64,000 nt of DNA, taken from positions 1 to 64,000 of the forward strand of contig CBDCUL010000014.1 in the NCBI GenBank assembly GCA_965222855.1, read 5' to 3'. Below are positions 32,217 to 44,227 of the stretch, in pieces. A program made the translations under genes and the position numbers. How positions within the stretch are numbered: position 1 is the first letter of the stretch; each line of letters starts with the position of its first letter. The notes beneath the pieces are model-generated. The model did no database searches. It saw nothing but the letters and a program-made list of their open reading frames with translations, and had not been told where the DNA came from. The DNA comes from JABABV01 sp965222855 (GTDB lineage Bacteria > Bacillota_I > Bacilli_A > Mycoplasmatales > JABABV01).

Positions 32217-35200
32217 TATTAAAAAACTTTTTCAAAAAATTAACTTTACACCGCGTCGCGATTTTAAAAATAGTAAAGTTATTTTTTTTGGTGAACATGA
32301 ACTTGATAATCAATTTCAAATTATTATTGAATTAGCCAAAATCCCTAACATTGATGAAATTATTGATTTTCAAACAGCTTGTGAAAAATTACGCCACCAT
32401 CCAATTATCCAATTTCAATATCAAGACCATAGTTGAGATATTAAATTATTCAAAACTTATTGAGCACATTTAGTTGATCTTGATAAAGCCCAACATTTAA
32501 ATTCAAACATCTATAAATTAATTAAATTAAATGACATTAGTTTAATCGATAATCAAATTGTGATCGAAACATCTTCAACATCTTTAAAAATTGAAATTGA
32601 AAAAAATATTATTATTTGACAAAATATTTTTACGAATTATGGTTTTATTAATTTAATAATTAAAATTAAATTAATAAAGGCTGATTTAAATAAATTATTA
32701 TCGCAATATGTTGATGAAAGTCAATATATTGCAACAACAAATGATCAAGTAATTAAACCACAATTTTCACCCAATAAACCCCAAGCTAAAAAAACATTTA
32801 AAAAAACTGCTTATAAAAGTAAATATGAACCAACTGCAATTTCTGACATAACTCAAGAAATAAGAAGCGTTAAAATTCAAGGTACAATTTTTAAAAGTGA
32901 TTTTTTCCAAACTAAAACTGGGCGTTTTTTATATAATTTTTGAGTAACTGATCATAAAAATTCAATTATCGTTAAAGGAATTGATAGTCCTAAGCGATTA
33001 ACTAAAGAACAATTAGCATCAATTAAAGTTCATAACGTTGTCACGATATTTGGCGATGTTACTTTCGATGCTTATAGTAAAGAATTAATTATCTGAATGA
33101 ATAATTTTGAAATTAATAAGCAATTTGATCAAAAAATATTATTCCATGATCATGCTGTTAAAAAAAGAGTGGAATTACATACTCATACTAAAATGAGCGC
33201 AATGGATAGTGTAATTGATTGTGAACAATTAATTAGAACAGCAATTGCTTGAAAACATAAAGCAATTGCAGTGACTGACCATATTAGTGTGCAATCATTT
33301 CCTGATTTATATCATAATCTAATGAAACACCAATCTAAAACTAATCCACTAAAAATAATTTATGGTTGTGAATTAAATGTTATACCAGAATTAACAAGCA
33401 TTTTATTCAATCCTAAATCTTATTTAATAACTAATAATGAATATGTTGTTTTTGATTTAGAAACAACTGGTTTATGAGCTAATTTAGATGATATTATTGA
33501 ATTTGGAGCAGTTAAAATTAAGAATGGTCAAATTGTTGATCGTTTACAATTTTTCGCCAAACCAAATAAAACAATTCCAGAAAAAATTATTTTATTAACT
33601 AGCATTAATAACGAGATGGTTAAAGACGCAATTGATCAAGAAGCAGCTATTAAAAAAATTGCTGCTTGAATTGGCGACATTCCCTTAGTTGCTCATAATG
33701 CTAATTTTGATTATAGTTTTCTAGATGCTAAATTTAGAAAATATCAATTACCTAAATTATCAAACATGGTGATCGATACATTAGCACTGTCACACGTCCT
33801 AAACAGCAGTTTTAAGCGTCATCGCTTAGGAACTCTAGCTAAGAAATATAAAATCACCTACGATACCAAAGTGGCCCATCGTGCCGATTATGATGCTGAA
33901 GTATTGCAATTGTTATTTGCGCATATGATTGACCAAATTAAACATTTAGGAATCAATAATTGATCAAATATTGATCAATTACAAACAAGTGAAGTTCGCA
34001 ACCATTTACGTTCAAACCACATAACAGCATTAGTTAGAACACAAAAAGGTTTAAAAAACTTATTCAAGATTATTTCACTATCACATACAAAATATTTTGC
34101 ACGTGAACCAAAAATAATTAAAACTGAATTAAGTAAGTTGCGTGAAGATTTATTATTAGGAACTAGTTGTTCTAATAATGAAATCTTCAACTTAGCAGCT
34201 AATGCTTCTGATCAAAAATTAATTAGTGCAATGCGTTTTTATGACTATGTTGAAGTTCAACCACTATCAGTCTATGAACATTTAATTCAACAAGAAAAAA
34301 TGAGTTATGATGAATTAAAATCAATCATTTTAAAAATCATTAAAACTGCTAAAAAACTAAATATGACAATTGTTGCAACTAGTGATGCGCATTATATTCG
34401 ACCATACGATCGTAAATTAAGAGATATTTTTATTAATAGTAAAGGATTGGGCGGTAAACCTCATCCCCTATTCAATCGAGCGAATCCTAATTACGAAAAA
34501 CCAAAACAACATTTACGTAATACTGATGAAATGTTAAATGAGTTTGCCTTTTTAGAGAATGCAGAATTAATTAACGAAATAGTGATTGATAACTCTAATA
34601 AAATTGCTGAAATGTGTGAAATCGTTGTCCCTGTTAAAAAAGATTTATATACACCAACAATTCCTGGTTCAGAAGAAAACTTGAAAGCCTTAGTCTTTAA
34701 AAACGCTCATCAAAAATATGGACCAAATTTACCAACAATAATTCAAGAACGAATTGATTATGAATTAAATCTAATTATTAGTAACGGTTTTGCAGTAATT
34801 TATTGAATTGCTCATAAATTAGTTCAAAAATCAAATGAAGCTGGCTATTTAGTTGGTTCCCGTGGTTCGGTTGGTTCTTCGTTGGTCGCCAATTTATCAA
34901 CCATTACTGAAGTTAATCCTTTGGGTCCGCATTATCTATGTCCCAAATGTTATTATATTAAATTTTTTGATATTGATAAAGTTCGTAGTGGCTATGATTT
35001 AGCAGATAAAAATTGCCCCCAATGTCAAACACCATTAATTGGTGATGGACACAATATCCCCTTTGAAACCTTTTTAGGTTTCAATGGTGATAAAGTACCT
35101 GATATTGATTTAAACTTTTCAGGTGAATATCAAGCGACTGCTCATAATTGAACTAAAAAAATGTTTGGTGAAAAAAATGTTTATCGAGCTGGTACAATTT

Positions 35201-36540
35201 CGACTGTGGCCGAAAAAACTGCTTATGGTTATATTAAGGCTTATGAAGAATTAACGCAGACTGTCCCTGCTAATAAAGCACAAATTGATCATTTAATTAG
35301 TGGTTGTATTGGTGTTAAACGAACTAGTGGTCAACATCCAGGTGGAATTATTATTATTCCGGCTGAATACGATGTTGAAGATTTTACGCCAATTAATTAT
35401 CCGGCAAATGATACTAATTCACAATGATTAACAACTCATTTTGATTTCCACGCTATTCATGATAATCTATTAAAATTAGATTTATTAGGCCATGATGATC
35501 CAACTGCGATTCGAATGTTGGAAAAGTTAACGAATGTTGATGCTAAAACAATTCCTAATAACGATCCTGAAGTAATGAGTATTTTTTCTAAAACAACAAC
35601 TCTAGGTATTTCGCCATCAGATATTTTAGGTGAGAGCACTGGCGCAATGGGAATTCCTGAATTTGGAACGCCTTTTGTACGGAAAATGTTAAAGGCAACT
35701 CAACCAGCGCATTTTTCTGACTTAATCCAGATCTCTGGATTAAGTCATGGAACTAATGTATGAACAAATAATGCTCAAAATTTAATTGAAAAACAAATTT
35801 GTGGTCTTGATCAAGTTATTGGTTGTCGTGACGATATTATGAGTTTTTTAATTAGCAAAGGGATTGATAGTTTATTAGCTTTTAAAATTATGGAATCAGT
35901 TCGTAAAGGTAAAGGTTTAAGCGCTGAGTGAAAAACATTAATGGAAAAACAAGGCGTGCCTGATTGGTATATTGATTCTTGTATTAAAATTAAATATATG
36001 TTTCCCAAAGCACACGCGACTGCGTATGTCATAATGGCTTGACGAATCGCCTGATTTAAAAAATATTATCCTTTACAATATTATGCAACTTTCTTTTCAA
36101 TTAGATGCGATAATTTCGATCTAATTACTTGTGTTCAAGGCAAACAATCAATAAAACAAAAAATAATTAATTTAAAAAATCAAATTAGTGGTAAAATACC
36201 AATATCAACAAAAGAAAAAAATTTATTACCTGTTTATGAAATTGTTTTAGAAATGTATGCACGTGGATTTAATATTTCTAATATTAATATTAGTAAATCA
36301 TTAGTCAGTGAATGAATAGTTGATTTAGATAACAAAACATTAATTCCGCCTTTCGTAGTCATTGAGGGCTTAGGAATTAATGTTGCCAAAATGATTATTA
36401 AATCACGGCAAGAGAAACCTTTTTATTCGGTAGAAGACACAATAAAAAGAACTTCTTTAAATAAGACAGTTGTCCAAAAAATGAAAGAAATGGGAATTTT
36501 TGATGAATTCCAAGAAAAGAATCAACTTTCTTTCTTTTAA
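32206..36540 (+). CDS. polC: DNA polymerase III alpha subunit, PolC type
   Basis: Main replicative polymerase of Firmicutes/Mollicutes, with proofreading. 1,444 residues. Domains in order: N-terminal domain, OB fold (RSVKIQGTIF about 221), PHP domain (VELHTHTKMSAMD about 323 and VTDHISV), DEDDh exonuclease (FDLETTGL about 415; HNANFDY), second part of PHP, zinc-binding CPKC/CPQC (about 913-945), polymerase palm with PDIDLNFSG (about 965) and C-terminal HhH region. ATG 32206 overlaps rseP; several TGA = W codons. Confidence 0.97.
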
Positions 36541-36561
36541 TAAAAACAGGAGGTTTCCAAA

Positions 36562-37614
36562 GTGAATCCTAAAAATAAAACACTTTTAATTAGAGAACTC
36601 TGATTAAAACTAAAAAACTTTTTTGTCGGAATAATTACCGGACTTAGTGATATTGTACCTGGATTTTCTGGGGGAACTTTAATCAACATTACTGGGTATA
36701 TTTCCAAAATTATCGATGGGTGAAAACATTTCGTTAGTTTTAGAATTCACACTTTAAAATGATGATTAAACTTTGCCTTTGGCGCCGTTTTCGTATTCGG
36801 TTGGGCAATTGGGTTTTTATTCATTTCTAGATATATTGCTTTTTTCTTAGATGGCGAGTTTAAAGAAAATCGCTTTTGAAGTCATTTTACAGATATCCCT
36901 GTATCAATAACTTGATTTTTTGCAGCTTTCGTATTAGGTTCAGTTTTTACTTTTAATAAAATTGAAAAAATCAAAATCTTAAAATTCGATAATCCAACTA
37001 ATAAATTCAATTGAAAAGAATTTTTTAGTAAGAAAAACTTAGTTAGTTTTTCTTTAATTGTTGCTGGATTTACATCATTAATTACAATTGGTTTAATTAT
37101 TGTATTTCATAAACACGGACTACCAGATCAAGCTAAACATCATAATTCTAATTTTACACAAATTAGTACTGAAAATTATTTCAAACTATTAGTAGCTGGA
37201 TTCCTAAGTTCTTTCTCATTATTATTACCAGGTATTTCTGGATCAATGATATTATTATTATTAGGAATTTGATCTTTATTTTTCGGGCACATTACGAAAC
37301 ACCCCCTAGATTATCTAGGAGGAATTGTTGTTTATGGTGCTGCTGCAGTTTTATCCGTTGCCTTAATATTGACGTTCTTAGAAAAAATCTCCCCCGCCAA
37401 CTCGCGTCTCTTGAGAATCTTTTCTTTAGGAATGTTAGGCGCTAGTTGAATTGTTATTTTATTAGTATATAAAGGTAGCTTATTACCTTCAACTGCCCTT
37501 TCTTGAGGATTAACTATTATCTTTATTTCAATCGGATTTTTATTTAATTATTTAATATATAAATATTTTAAAATGATCCAAAAAGGAAAACACCGTGCCA
37601 TTAAACTTAAATAA
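36562..37614 (+). CDS. DUF368 family membrane protein
   Basis: About 350 residues, eight or more helices. The family signatures GLSDIVPGFSGGTLINITG (about 24-42) and LLLPGISGSMILLLLG (about 223-238) are inverted-repeat-like halves. Proteins of this family have been linked to export/recycling of polyprenyl phosphate lipid carriers (PopT-like), which would fit the nearby uppS; that link is inference here. GTG start with AGGAGGT 8 bases upstream. Confidence 0.88.
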
Positions 37615-38113
37615 TTTATCATATCGTCATAAAAGATTAATCATAAAATTATTTTTATTTATTATGCCGCCATTAACTTTACTGGCACTTTTTATAGGAC
37701 CATTTTTAATTGGTGATCATAGTTTTAAATTAATGAATTTATTTCCAATTAGTCAACAACAACAAGTAAGTAAAAACGCAATGCAATCAAACTTTTTTAT
37801 TTTAACAAATTGCTTATTTTTATTCGTCTTAATTGCGATTTGAATTTCAGGAATATATGTTGTTAATCGTTTTGATGAAGTTTTAGCTTATTGATTAAAA
37901 GCTGCTATTTATCAATGTTGAATATTATTGATTGTTAGCACAGTCTTAATTATTAATTATGCATTTTTCGAATATTTAGATTTTACTGACGCCAAAGCTG
38001 CAATCTATGTTAATTATACAAGAACTAATTTTCTTGCTATTATTATTTTTATAATTTCAATTTTTGCTTTAGTTTACTTTAATAAATTACTTAAAAAAGA
38101 AAAGATTACTTAG
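37595..38113 (+). CDS. Hypothetical four-helix membrane protein
   Basis: 172 residues, not recognised. Helices at about 16-38, 65-87, 105-126 and 143-163 with a basic C-terminus (NKLLKKEKIT). GTG 37595 is favoured by AAAGGA 7 bases upstream; this overlaps the end of the DUF368 gene by 20 bases. It is 11 bases from pgk and probably co-transcribed with it. Confidence 0.7.
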
Positions 38114-38124
38114 GAGAAATTAAT

Positions 38125-39339
38125 ATGAACAAAAAAACACTAGATAATTTAAAAAACATTAAAGATAAAACAGTTATTTTAAGAGTTGATTTTAATGTAC
38201 CGATTAATAAATCAGGAAAAATTACTGATAATAATCGTATAATTATGGCTTTGCCAACAATTAAAGAATTGTTAAAAAAAGAAACTAAATTAATTTTACT
38301 ATCACATTTAGGACGCATCAAATGTGAAGCTGATAAAAAAACTAAATCTTTAGTAAATGTTGCTAAAGAATTGAGTGTTCAACTTGACCAAAGCGTTAAA
38401 TTTGTTAGTTCAAATCGTGGTGCATTAGTTAATGCTGCTGTTAAAGATTTATCAACTGGTGAAATTTTAATGTTAGAAAATACACGTTTTCAAGATGTTG
38501 TTAATGATGAAGTTGTTAATTACGAATCGAAAAATGATCAAGATTTAGCGAAATATTGAGCAGGTTTAGGCGACATTTTTGTTAATGATGCTTTTGGTAC
38601 TGCCCATCGTAGTCATGCATCTAATGTTGGAATTGCTAATAATATTGCAATTTCAGCAGTTGGTCGTTTAATTGAATTAGAATTAAGAATGCTATCAAAA
38701 GCAGTAAACAATCCGCGTCGTCCATTAGTATCAATTATTGGTGGAGCAAAAGTTTCTGATAAAATTAATGTTATTAAAAACTTATTAAAAATTTCTGACC
38801 AAGTTTTAATTGGTGGGGGAATGTCTTACACATTTCTAAAATCACAAGGTAAAGAAGTTGGCGATTCATTAGTTGAAAATGATAAATTAGCACTAGCTAA
38901 AGAAATTCTACAAGAAGCTAATGGTAAATTAGTATTACCTTTAGATATTGCTTGTGTTCCAAAATTTGCTGATATTAAACCAACTTATCGTTTAGTTGAT
39001 GAAATTCCAGCACACGAAATGGGATTAGATATCGGTCCTAAAACAGTTGCTAAATATCAAAAAATTATTCAAAACGCGCATACTGTTGTTTGAAACGGAC
39101 CAATGGGAGTTTTTGAATTTAAAAACTTTGCTCATGGAACTGTTGCAATTTGTTCAACGATTGCTAATATTGGTAAAGATAATATTTTTTCAATTATTGG
39201 TGGAGGCGACAGTGCTGCCGCAGCCATTAATTTAGGATTTCATGATAAGTTCAGTCACATTTCTACTGGTGGCGGAGCATCACTTGCATTTTTAGAAGGT
39301 AAGAAATTACCAGCAATTGAAGCAATCCAAAATAATTAA
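38125..39339 (+). CDS. pgk: Phosphoglycerate kinase
   Basis: Makes ATP in glycolysis from 1,3-bisphosphoglycerate. 404 residues. RVDFNVPI at about 18-25, GRIKCEADKK hinge, HRSHASNVG, and C-terminal GGGDSAAA nucleotide loop. TAGGAGAAA ribosome site overlaps the preceding stop. Downstream terminator belongs to the same repeat family as those in the eno region. Confidence 0.97.
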
Positions 39340-39359
39340 TTAATTATTAAAAACCATAA

Positions 39360-39396
39360 TTAAAAAAACAACATATTAACTATGTTGTTTTTTTAT
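39360..39396. terminator. Terminator after pgk, shared hairpin family (copy 1)
   Basis: AAAAAAACAACATA-TTAAC-TATGTTGTTTTTTT. Nearly the same hairpin follows eno, the two secreted-protein genes and separates each from a convergent membrane-protein gene. Confidence 0.85.
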
Positions 39397-39405
39397 TGTA
39401 AATTA

Positions 39406-39897
39406 TTATATTAAGGTTTCACTTTCAGTTTTGATAGTTTTATATTTTCTTCTATATTTTCGTTTTAAAAATAGTGCTAAAATAACACCACCGATCATAA
39501 AAGTCACAGTTGTTAAAATAAAAAGTAAGAAAATAATAATTGCTGAAAAAAATCAATGTTTAAACGTAAAAAGATTTTTAAATATTGGTATTATTAAAAG
39601 TATAAAAATGAAAACATTAGCTATAATAACAATTCAGAGTACAGCATTCATAATTATTGAGACTCATGCTAATTGATTATTAATAAAAAATAACATTTGA
39701 GCATGACTTCATTTGTCAGAATTTCCTGATACAATTCATAAATAAATATATTGTGTTATTTCGCTAACTCATAAGAAAGTAAAAAAAATTAAGTTAACTA
39801 TTAATAAATTTTGTATTTTTTTCTTAAGGCCCATTGCAGAAAGTTCTATCGTAAAAATTAATTTTATCCATGTAAATACTGGTACTGGTCAGATCAC
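39406..39897 (-). CDS. Four-TM membrane protein of the cassette family
   Basis: 163 residues, no known function. Translated from GTG 39895-39897, which has AGAGGTG upstream. Hydrophobic helices about 22-50, 76-103 and 112-135 with a basic C-terminal tail (LKRKYRRKYKTIK). Many TGA = W codons hide it from a standard-code search. It faces pgk tail-to-tail over the shared terminator, like the 4-TM genes at 44228, 46415 and 47830. Confidence 0.75.
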
Positions 39898-39929
39898 GCT
39901 TTTCACCTCTTTTTATATATATATATTCA

Positions 39930-39980
39930 TTATACGCTTGTTTTTAATTTTATAATAAAAAATTAAAAACAAGCGTATAA
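39930..39980. repeat. 21-bp perfect inverted repeat carrying two divergent -10 boxes
   Basis: Arms 39930-39950 and 39960-39980 (TTATACGCTTGTTTTTAATTT and its reverse complement, each 21 bp minus the loop of 9). Each arm ends in a TATAAT pointing outward, one toward the minus gene at 39897 and one toward the plus-strand genes. It could be an operator or a divergent promoter. Confidence 0.7.
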
Positions 39981-40072
39981 TTAAAATAACAGCAACATAT
40001 TAAAACCATTTTATAAATATATTATTTTTACAAACTACAAACTACTTAATGCATAAAAGTGATACGAAAGTG

Positions 40073-40144
40073 TTGAAAAGAACTGTATTATCAATAGGAA
40101 TTTTATCTAATGAAACTAATCAAAACAAAATTACAATATTGTAA
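40073..40144 (+). pseudogene. Remnant of the secreted cassette protein (N-terminal 23 codons)
   Basis: TTG-started 23-codon frame LKRTVLSIGILSNETNQN is the decayed N-terminus of the proteins at 45792 and 47243 (AILSIGILSSSTNQN). The preceding ACAAACTA sequence is also like that before 45792. Stop TAA comes shortly after; the rest of the gene is lost. Confidence 0.7.
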
Positions 40145-40167
40145 AATTTAAAAAAGGAGTTAGTAAT

Positions 40168-40632
40168 ATGAAATTTAACAATAATCTTAATAATCAACCA
40201 GATAGTGATTATAATATTTATAATAAATTTAACATCCTAGAAAATACTAAAAAATTAAATATTATACTAATTTGTACTTTATTTTGTTTGATTATAAATA
40301 TTTTATTTTGGATGTTATTTAACCACATTAGTAGTCAGTTTAACAATACTAACAGCGATTCTAAAGATGCTAAAATTGTTATTTATATATTTATAATGTT
40401 ATCTTTTTCAGGATATTTTACAATAGCTAATATAGTAATATTCATCATTTTAAAACCATTTATTCAAGATTTATTTCATTTGAATAATACACATAAATTT
40501 ATAAAATATTCACTATTAACAATCTCTTTCGTATCTATGATAGTGACTTATTCTACAATGGGTTTTGTTTTTGCATTAATTATAAAAATAAAACAAAGAA
40601 TACTCCTTAAAAAAGAACCAATAATTAGTTAA
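40168..40632 (+). CDS. Four-TM membrane protein of the cassette family
   Basis: 154 residues, no known function. Helices at about 28-50, 70-95, 110-130 and 132-145, basic tail with KIKQRILLKKE. AAAGGAG 6 bases before ATG. Preceded by a decayed piece of the secreted protein gene. Terminates at a hairpin shared with the minus gene beyond. Confidence 0.75.
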   Translation: MKFNNNLNNQPDSDYNIYNKFNILENTKKLNIILICTLFCLIINILFWMLFNHISSQFNNTNSDSKDAKIVIYIFIMLSFSGYFTIANIVIFIILKPFIQDLFHLNNTHKFIKYSLLTISFVSMIVTYSTMGFVFALIIKIKQRILLKKEPIIS

Positions 40633-40661
40633 AAAAACCAACATTAATGTTGGTTTTTTTA
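40630..40661. terminator. Bidirectional terminator
   Basis: AAAAAAACCAACA-TTAA-TGTTGGTTTTTTT between convergent genes at 40168 and 40659. Confidence 0.8.
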
Positions 40662-41015
40662 TTTCATTTTTTTTAAAAGAAATATTATAATGATTATTCA
40701 AAAAATTCCAAAAGTTACAATCGATAAAGTAAAAATTAATATTCGAAATAATATTTTAGTATATATATGATCAAATTTAAATTTTTTAGTACATAAAGGA
40801 ATTAAAAATATCGTTAATATAATATTTAATATCAACATTGGTAGTGCTACAAAAATTAAGAGGATTTCTTGATGAGCTAGAAAAAGAACAAAGTTAGCAC
40901 CATGGTGTTGAGCATAATTATTCGGAGCAATTATTCAAAAATAAACATTAAAAGCAATATTGTAGACTAGCATAATTAAAATTAACCATAATAAAATTTT
41001 AATTGATTTTTTCAT
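40659..41015 (-). CDS. Small membrane protein, paralogue of the next gene
   Basis: 118 residues. CGGAGGT 7 bases before ATG 41013-41015. Helices near 7-30, 48-70 and 85-113. Its middle (FLAHQEILLIFVALPMLI) matches the 122-residue protein at 41061 (FLANQKTILLLFGLPVLI), so the two arose by tandem duplication. Last gene of a minus-strand operon headed by a lipoprotein. Confidence 0.75.
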
Positions 41016-41060
41016 AATAAAACCTCCGATATATTATTTGTATTTATCATTAGTTATTAA

Positions 41061-41429
41061 TTAATTTAATAACTTATCTTTGTGAATCAGATGAACAATA
41101 ATGAAAAAACTCACTAATCCTAACGTTACAACACTAATCGCAACAATAAAAATTAAACTAATAATTCTAATTAAAATATTTTTTAAACGAAACATTCGTT
41201 TAACCCGTCAGACAATAAAAATACTAAATAAGATATTGATAATTAAAACAGGCAAGCCAAACAATAATAAGATTGTTTTTTGATTAGCTAAAAAAACAAT
41301 GAAATTAAGATTCTGAGTATCATTTTTAAATTGCATTGGCATAACAACTCAAAACAAAAGATTAAAAATAATTCCTAAAACAATAATAATTACACTGATT
41401 GTTAACAATTTATTTAATTTTTTAGTCAA
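41061..41429 (-). CDS. Small membrane protein, paralogue of 40659
   Basis: 122 residues from TTG 41427-41429, which has GAGGTG 6 bases upstream. Three to four helices (about 9-29, 47-70, 85-115) and basic loop VWRVKRMF. Same layout as the cassette 4-TM proteins (short basic start, extracellular loop, basic end), though similarity is low. Starts 24 bases after the lipoprotein stop. Confidence 0.75.
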
Positions 41430-41453
41430 AAAATTCACCTCATTTAATTTAAA

Positions 41454-42626
41454 TTAGACATTTAATTTTCAACCACCATCACTATTATAAGGAATCCCGT
41501 CTCAAACATAAAGAAGATAAAGTGTTGTATGAGCTACTGCTGTTGATTTAGTATTATTAAAAGTTAAACTTAAATAAGGATTTGGTTTTAAACCAGTTTT
41601 AATATTACTAATACTCACAACTTCTGCCATTGATGAATCTCAACCGCGCATTCCAGAACTATAAACCCCAATTAAATAACTAATAATATTTTTTTTAAAA
41701 GTAAGATCATTTTTTATTGCTAATCCTTTTGAATTATTTAAAAAAATAATTCAATTATTACAACTTCATTGATCGCTATTTGCTAAATAATATGGCGTTG
41801 GAATTTGAGGATTAAAAGCAGCACTAGTAAATGTTAAAGTTTGTTTTTTTTGATTTAATAAACCTAGGACAATGTTATGATTGATATTATCAACTTGAAT
41901 ATTTTCAATTTTTAGTTTCTCAATATCTTGATATCAACCTTGTGGATTACAAAAATTAAGTAAATTTTGTGGACTAACAAAAGAAGCGTCTTTAATATAT
42001 TCAGTTCAACTATATTTTTGTCAATTAATAATATTATATGCTTTCGTTTGATCTCAATTAATATAATATGTGCGAATATTTTTTAAATCATTTGCACTTT
42101 TTTGAATTTCGATAACAACGCGATAATTATTAGAACCGTTATTATCATCACTAGGAGCTTCAACTAATTTTTTTGCGATGACTGGATCTGATCAAACTAA
42201 GTTATCTTTTGTTTTTAGAAGATCAATAATTGAAACATTATTTATTTTATTCAAAAATAAATGTCAACTATAATAATTGTTAACTAAATTACTATTTGTT
42301 CATAAATTAACATTATAATTCATACCTTGATAATATTGAATTGTAAAATCAGCTACTTCAAACATACTATCATCACTAATCTTCATATCAATTTTGTTTT
42401 TATCATCATCCACTTGAAAATTAACTTTATTAAAATCATCATTAGTTTTTCATTCACTATAATGATTTTTATTAGTAGCGATATTTTTAATTGACTCTTT
42501 TAAAGCTATATTTTTAAAATCAACCCAAGTTAAATGAGGTTTTTTACTACCAACTCCACAACTCGTAATAGTAAAACCAAATATTATAAAGATTGTTAAA
42601 TAAATTTTTTTCATTTTTTTAAACAT
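41454..42626 (-). CDS. Lipoprotein of unknown function
   Basis: 390 residues. Signal peptide IYLTIFIIFGFTITSC (residues 8-23) with lipobox Cys at 23; the rest is soluble, hydrophilic and rich in N, W and K, with GMRGWDSSM and ending GGWKLNV. Surface-exposed lipoprotein anchored to the membrane. No domain recognised. Heads an operon with two small membrane proteins. GGTGAAGTAA precedes ATG. Confidence 0.85.
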
Positions 42627-42699
42627 TTACTTCACCAACTTGCTTGAAATTCACTTATTATATATTGGTTTATATAATAATTTTATAATTAATACTAAA

Positions 42700-42772
42700 A
42701 GAAATCAAAATTTTATTTATTTAATACTAAAAATAGTTTATAATATTTTCGTTAATAAAACATTTATTTTTA
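42700..42772 (+). promoter_or_regulatory. eno promoter region
   Basis: TATAAT at 42739-42744 with an A/T-rich upstream stretch. This 73-base segment is copied at 48566-48640 in front of pfkA, which supports its being functional promoter DNA. Confidence 0.65.
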
Positions 42773-42799
42773 ATGTCAAAAAAGAGAGGTAAAATAAAT

Positions 42800-44143
42800 A
42801 TGTCAAGAATTATAGATATATATGCTCGTGAAATTTTAGACTCACGTGGGAACCCAACTATCGAAGTAGAAGTAACTACTGAATTAGGAGGTTTTGGTCG
42901 TGGAATGGTGCCGTCTGGTGCTTCAACTGGTGAAAAAGAAGCTGTTGAATTACGCGATGGTGTCAAATCTCGTTATAATGGTAAAGGTGTCGAAAAAGCT
43001 GTTAACAATGTTAACAATATTTTAGGTCCCAAAATTATCGAAGAAAACTTTGATGTTACTGATCAAGCTTTAATCGATGAATTTATGATTGAATTAGATG
43101 GAACTAAAAATAAAGCTAAATATGGCGCTAATGCTATTTTAGGAATTTCAATTGCAACTGCAAAAGCAGCAGCGAATGAATTAGGAATGCCAATTTATCG
43201 TTATCTTGGAGGAGCTGCGGCTAACGAATTACCAATGCCTTTATTCAATATTTTAAATGGTGGATGTCATTCACCAAATAAAGTTGATTTCCAAGAATAT
43301 AAAATTGCTCCAATTGGTGCAAAAACTTTTAAAGAAGCGCTACGTATTGGTTCAGAAATTTATCATACACTAGCAGGAATTTTAAAAGCTGATGGTTTCT
43401 CAACTGCTTTAGGAGATGAAGGTGGATTCGCACCTGATCTTAAAAACAATGAAGAACCATTAGAATATATTGTTAAAGCAATTAAAAAAGCTGGATATAC
43501 ACCGGCAATTCATGGAGACGACGCCGTTGCTATTTATTTAGACCCAGCGATTTCAGAATTAGACGATGGTCCAACTGATGATAATTTATATCGTAAGTAT
43601 CGTTTCCGCTTCTCAAGTAATGAAGTTAAAACAACACGTGAAATTATCGATATGTACAAAGAATGAATTAAAAAATACCCAATTATTTCAATCGAAGATC
43701 CATTAGGAGAACACGATTGAGCTGGGTTTAAATTAATGCATGCTGAATTAGGAGACCGCTTACAAATTATGGGAGACGATATTTTCGTAACTAACCCAGT
43801 AATTGTCGCACAAGGAATTAAAGATGATATCGCTAATTCTGTCCTAATTAAAATTAATCAAATCGGTACTTTAAGTGAAACAATCAAAACAGTTCAAATG
43901 GCTCAAAAAGCTGGATGAACAACAGTCTTTTCTCACCGTTCAGGTGAAACAGAAGATTCATTCATTGCTGATTTTGCAGTGGCACTTAATGCTGGTCAAA
44001 TGAAAACTGGTGCGCCAGCTCGTTCAGAACGACTGTCTAAATACAACCAATTATTAAGAATTGAAGAATCACTTGGTAGTGCTGCTGTATTTCCAGGAAT
44101 CGATTGTTTATATAACTTAAAAAAAATTAAAGATTTAAAATAA
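42800..44143 (+). CDS. eno: Enolase
   Basis: 2-phosphoglycerate dehydratase of glycolysis. 447 residues. ARE-ILDSRGNPT at the N-terminus, GASTG, GDEGGF, catalytic IKINQIGT and C-terminal SHRSGETED. Start ATG 42800 with AGAGAGG upstream; an in-frame ATG 27 bases earlier would be a poor start. Its 3' end is duplicated at 45050. Confidence 0.97.
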
Positions 44144-44164
44144 TTTTTAATTTATAAACAAGAT

Positions 44165-44211
44165 TAAATACAAAAAACAACATATTAATTATGTTGTTTT
44201 TTTTGTATTTT
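44165..44211. terminator. Bidirectional terminator, shared hairpin family (copy 2)
   Basis: AAATACAAAAAACAACATA and TATGTTGTTTTTTTTGTATTT stem; same element as at 46355. It separates eno from the convergent membrane protein gene. Confidence 0.85.
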
Positions 44212-44227
44212 TAAATTATAAAATTGA

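Noticed and set aside
39431..39676. Plus-strand frame of 81 codons
   Set aside because: Antisense of the 163-residue membrane protein, which has a ribosome site and is a full code-4 frame.
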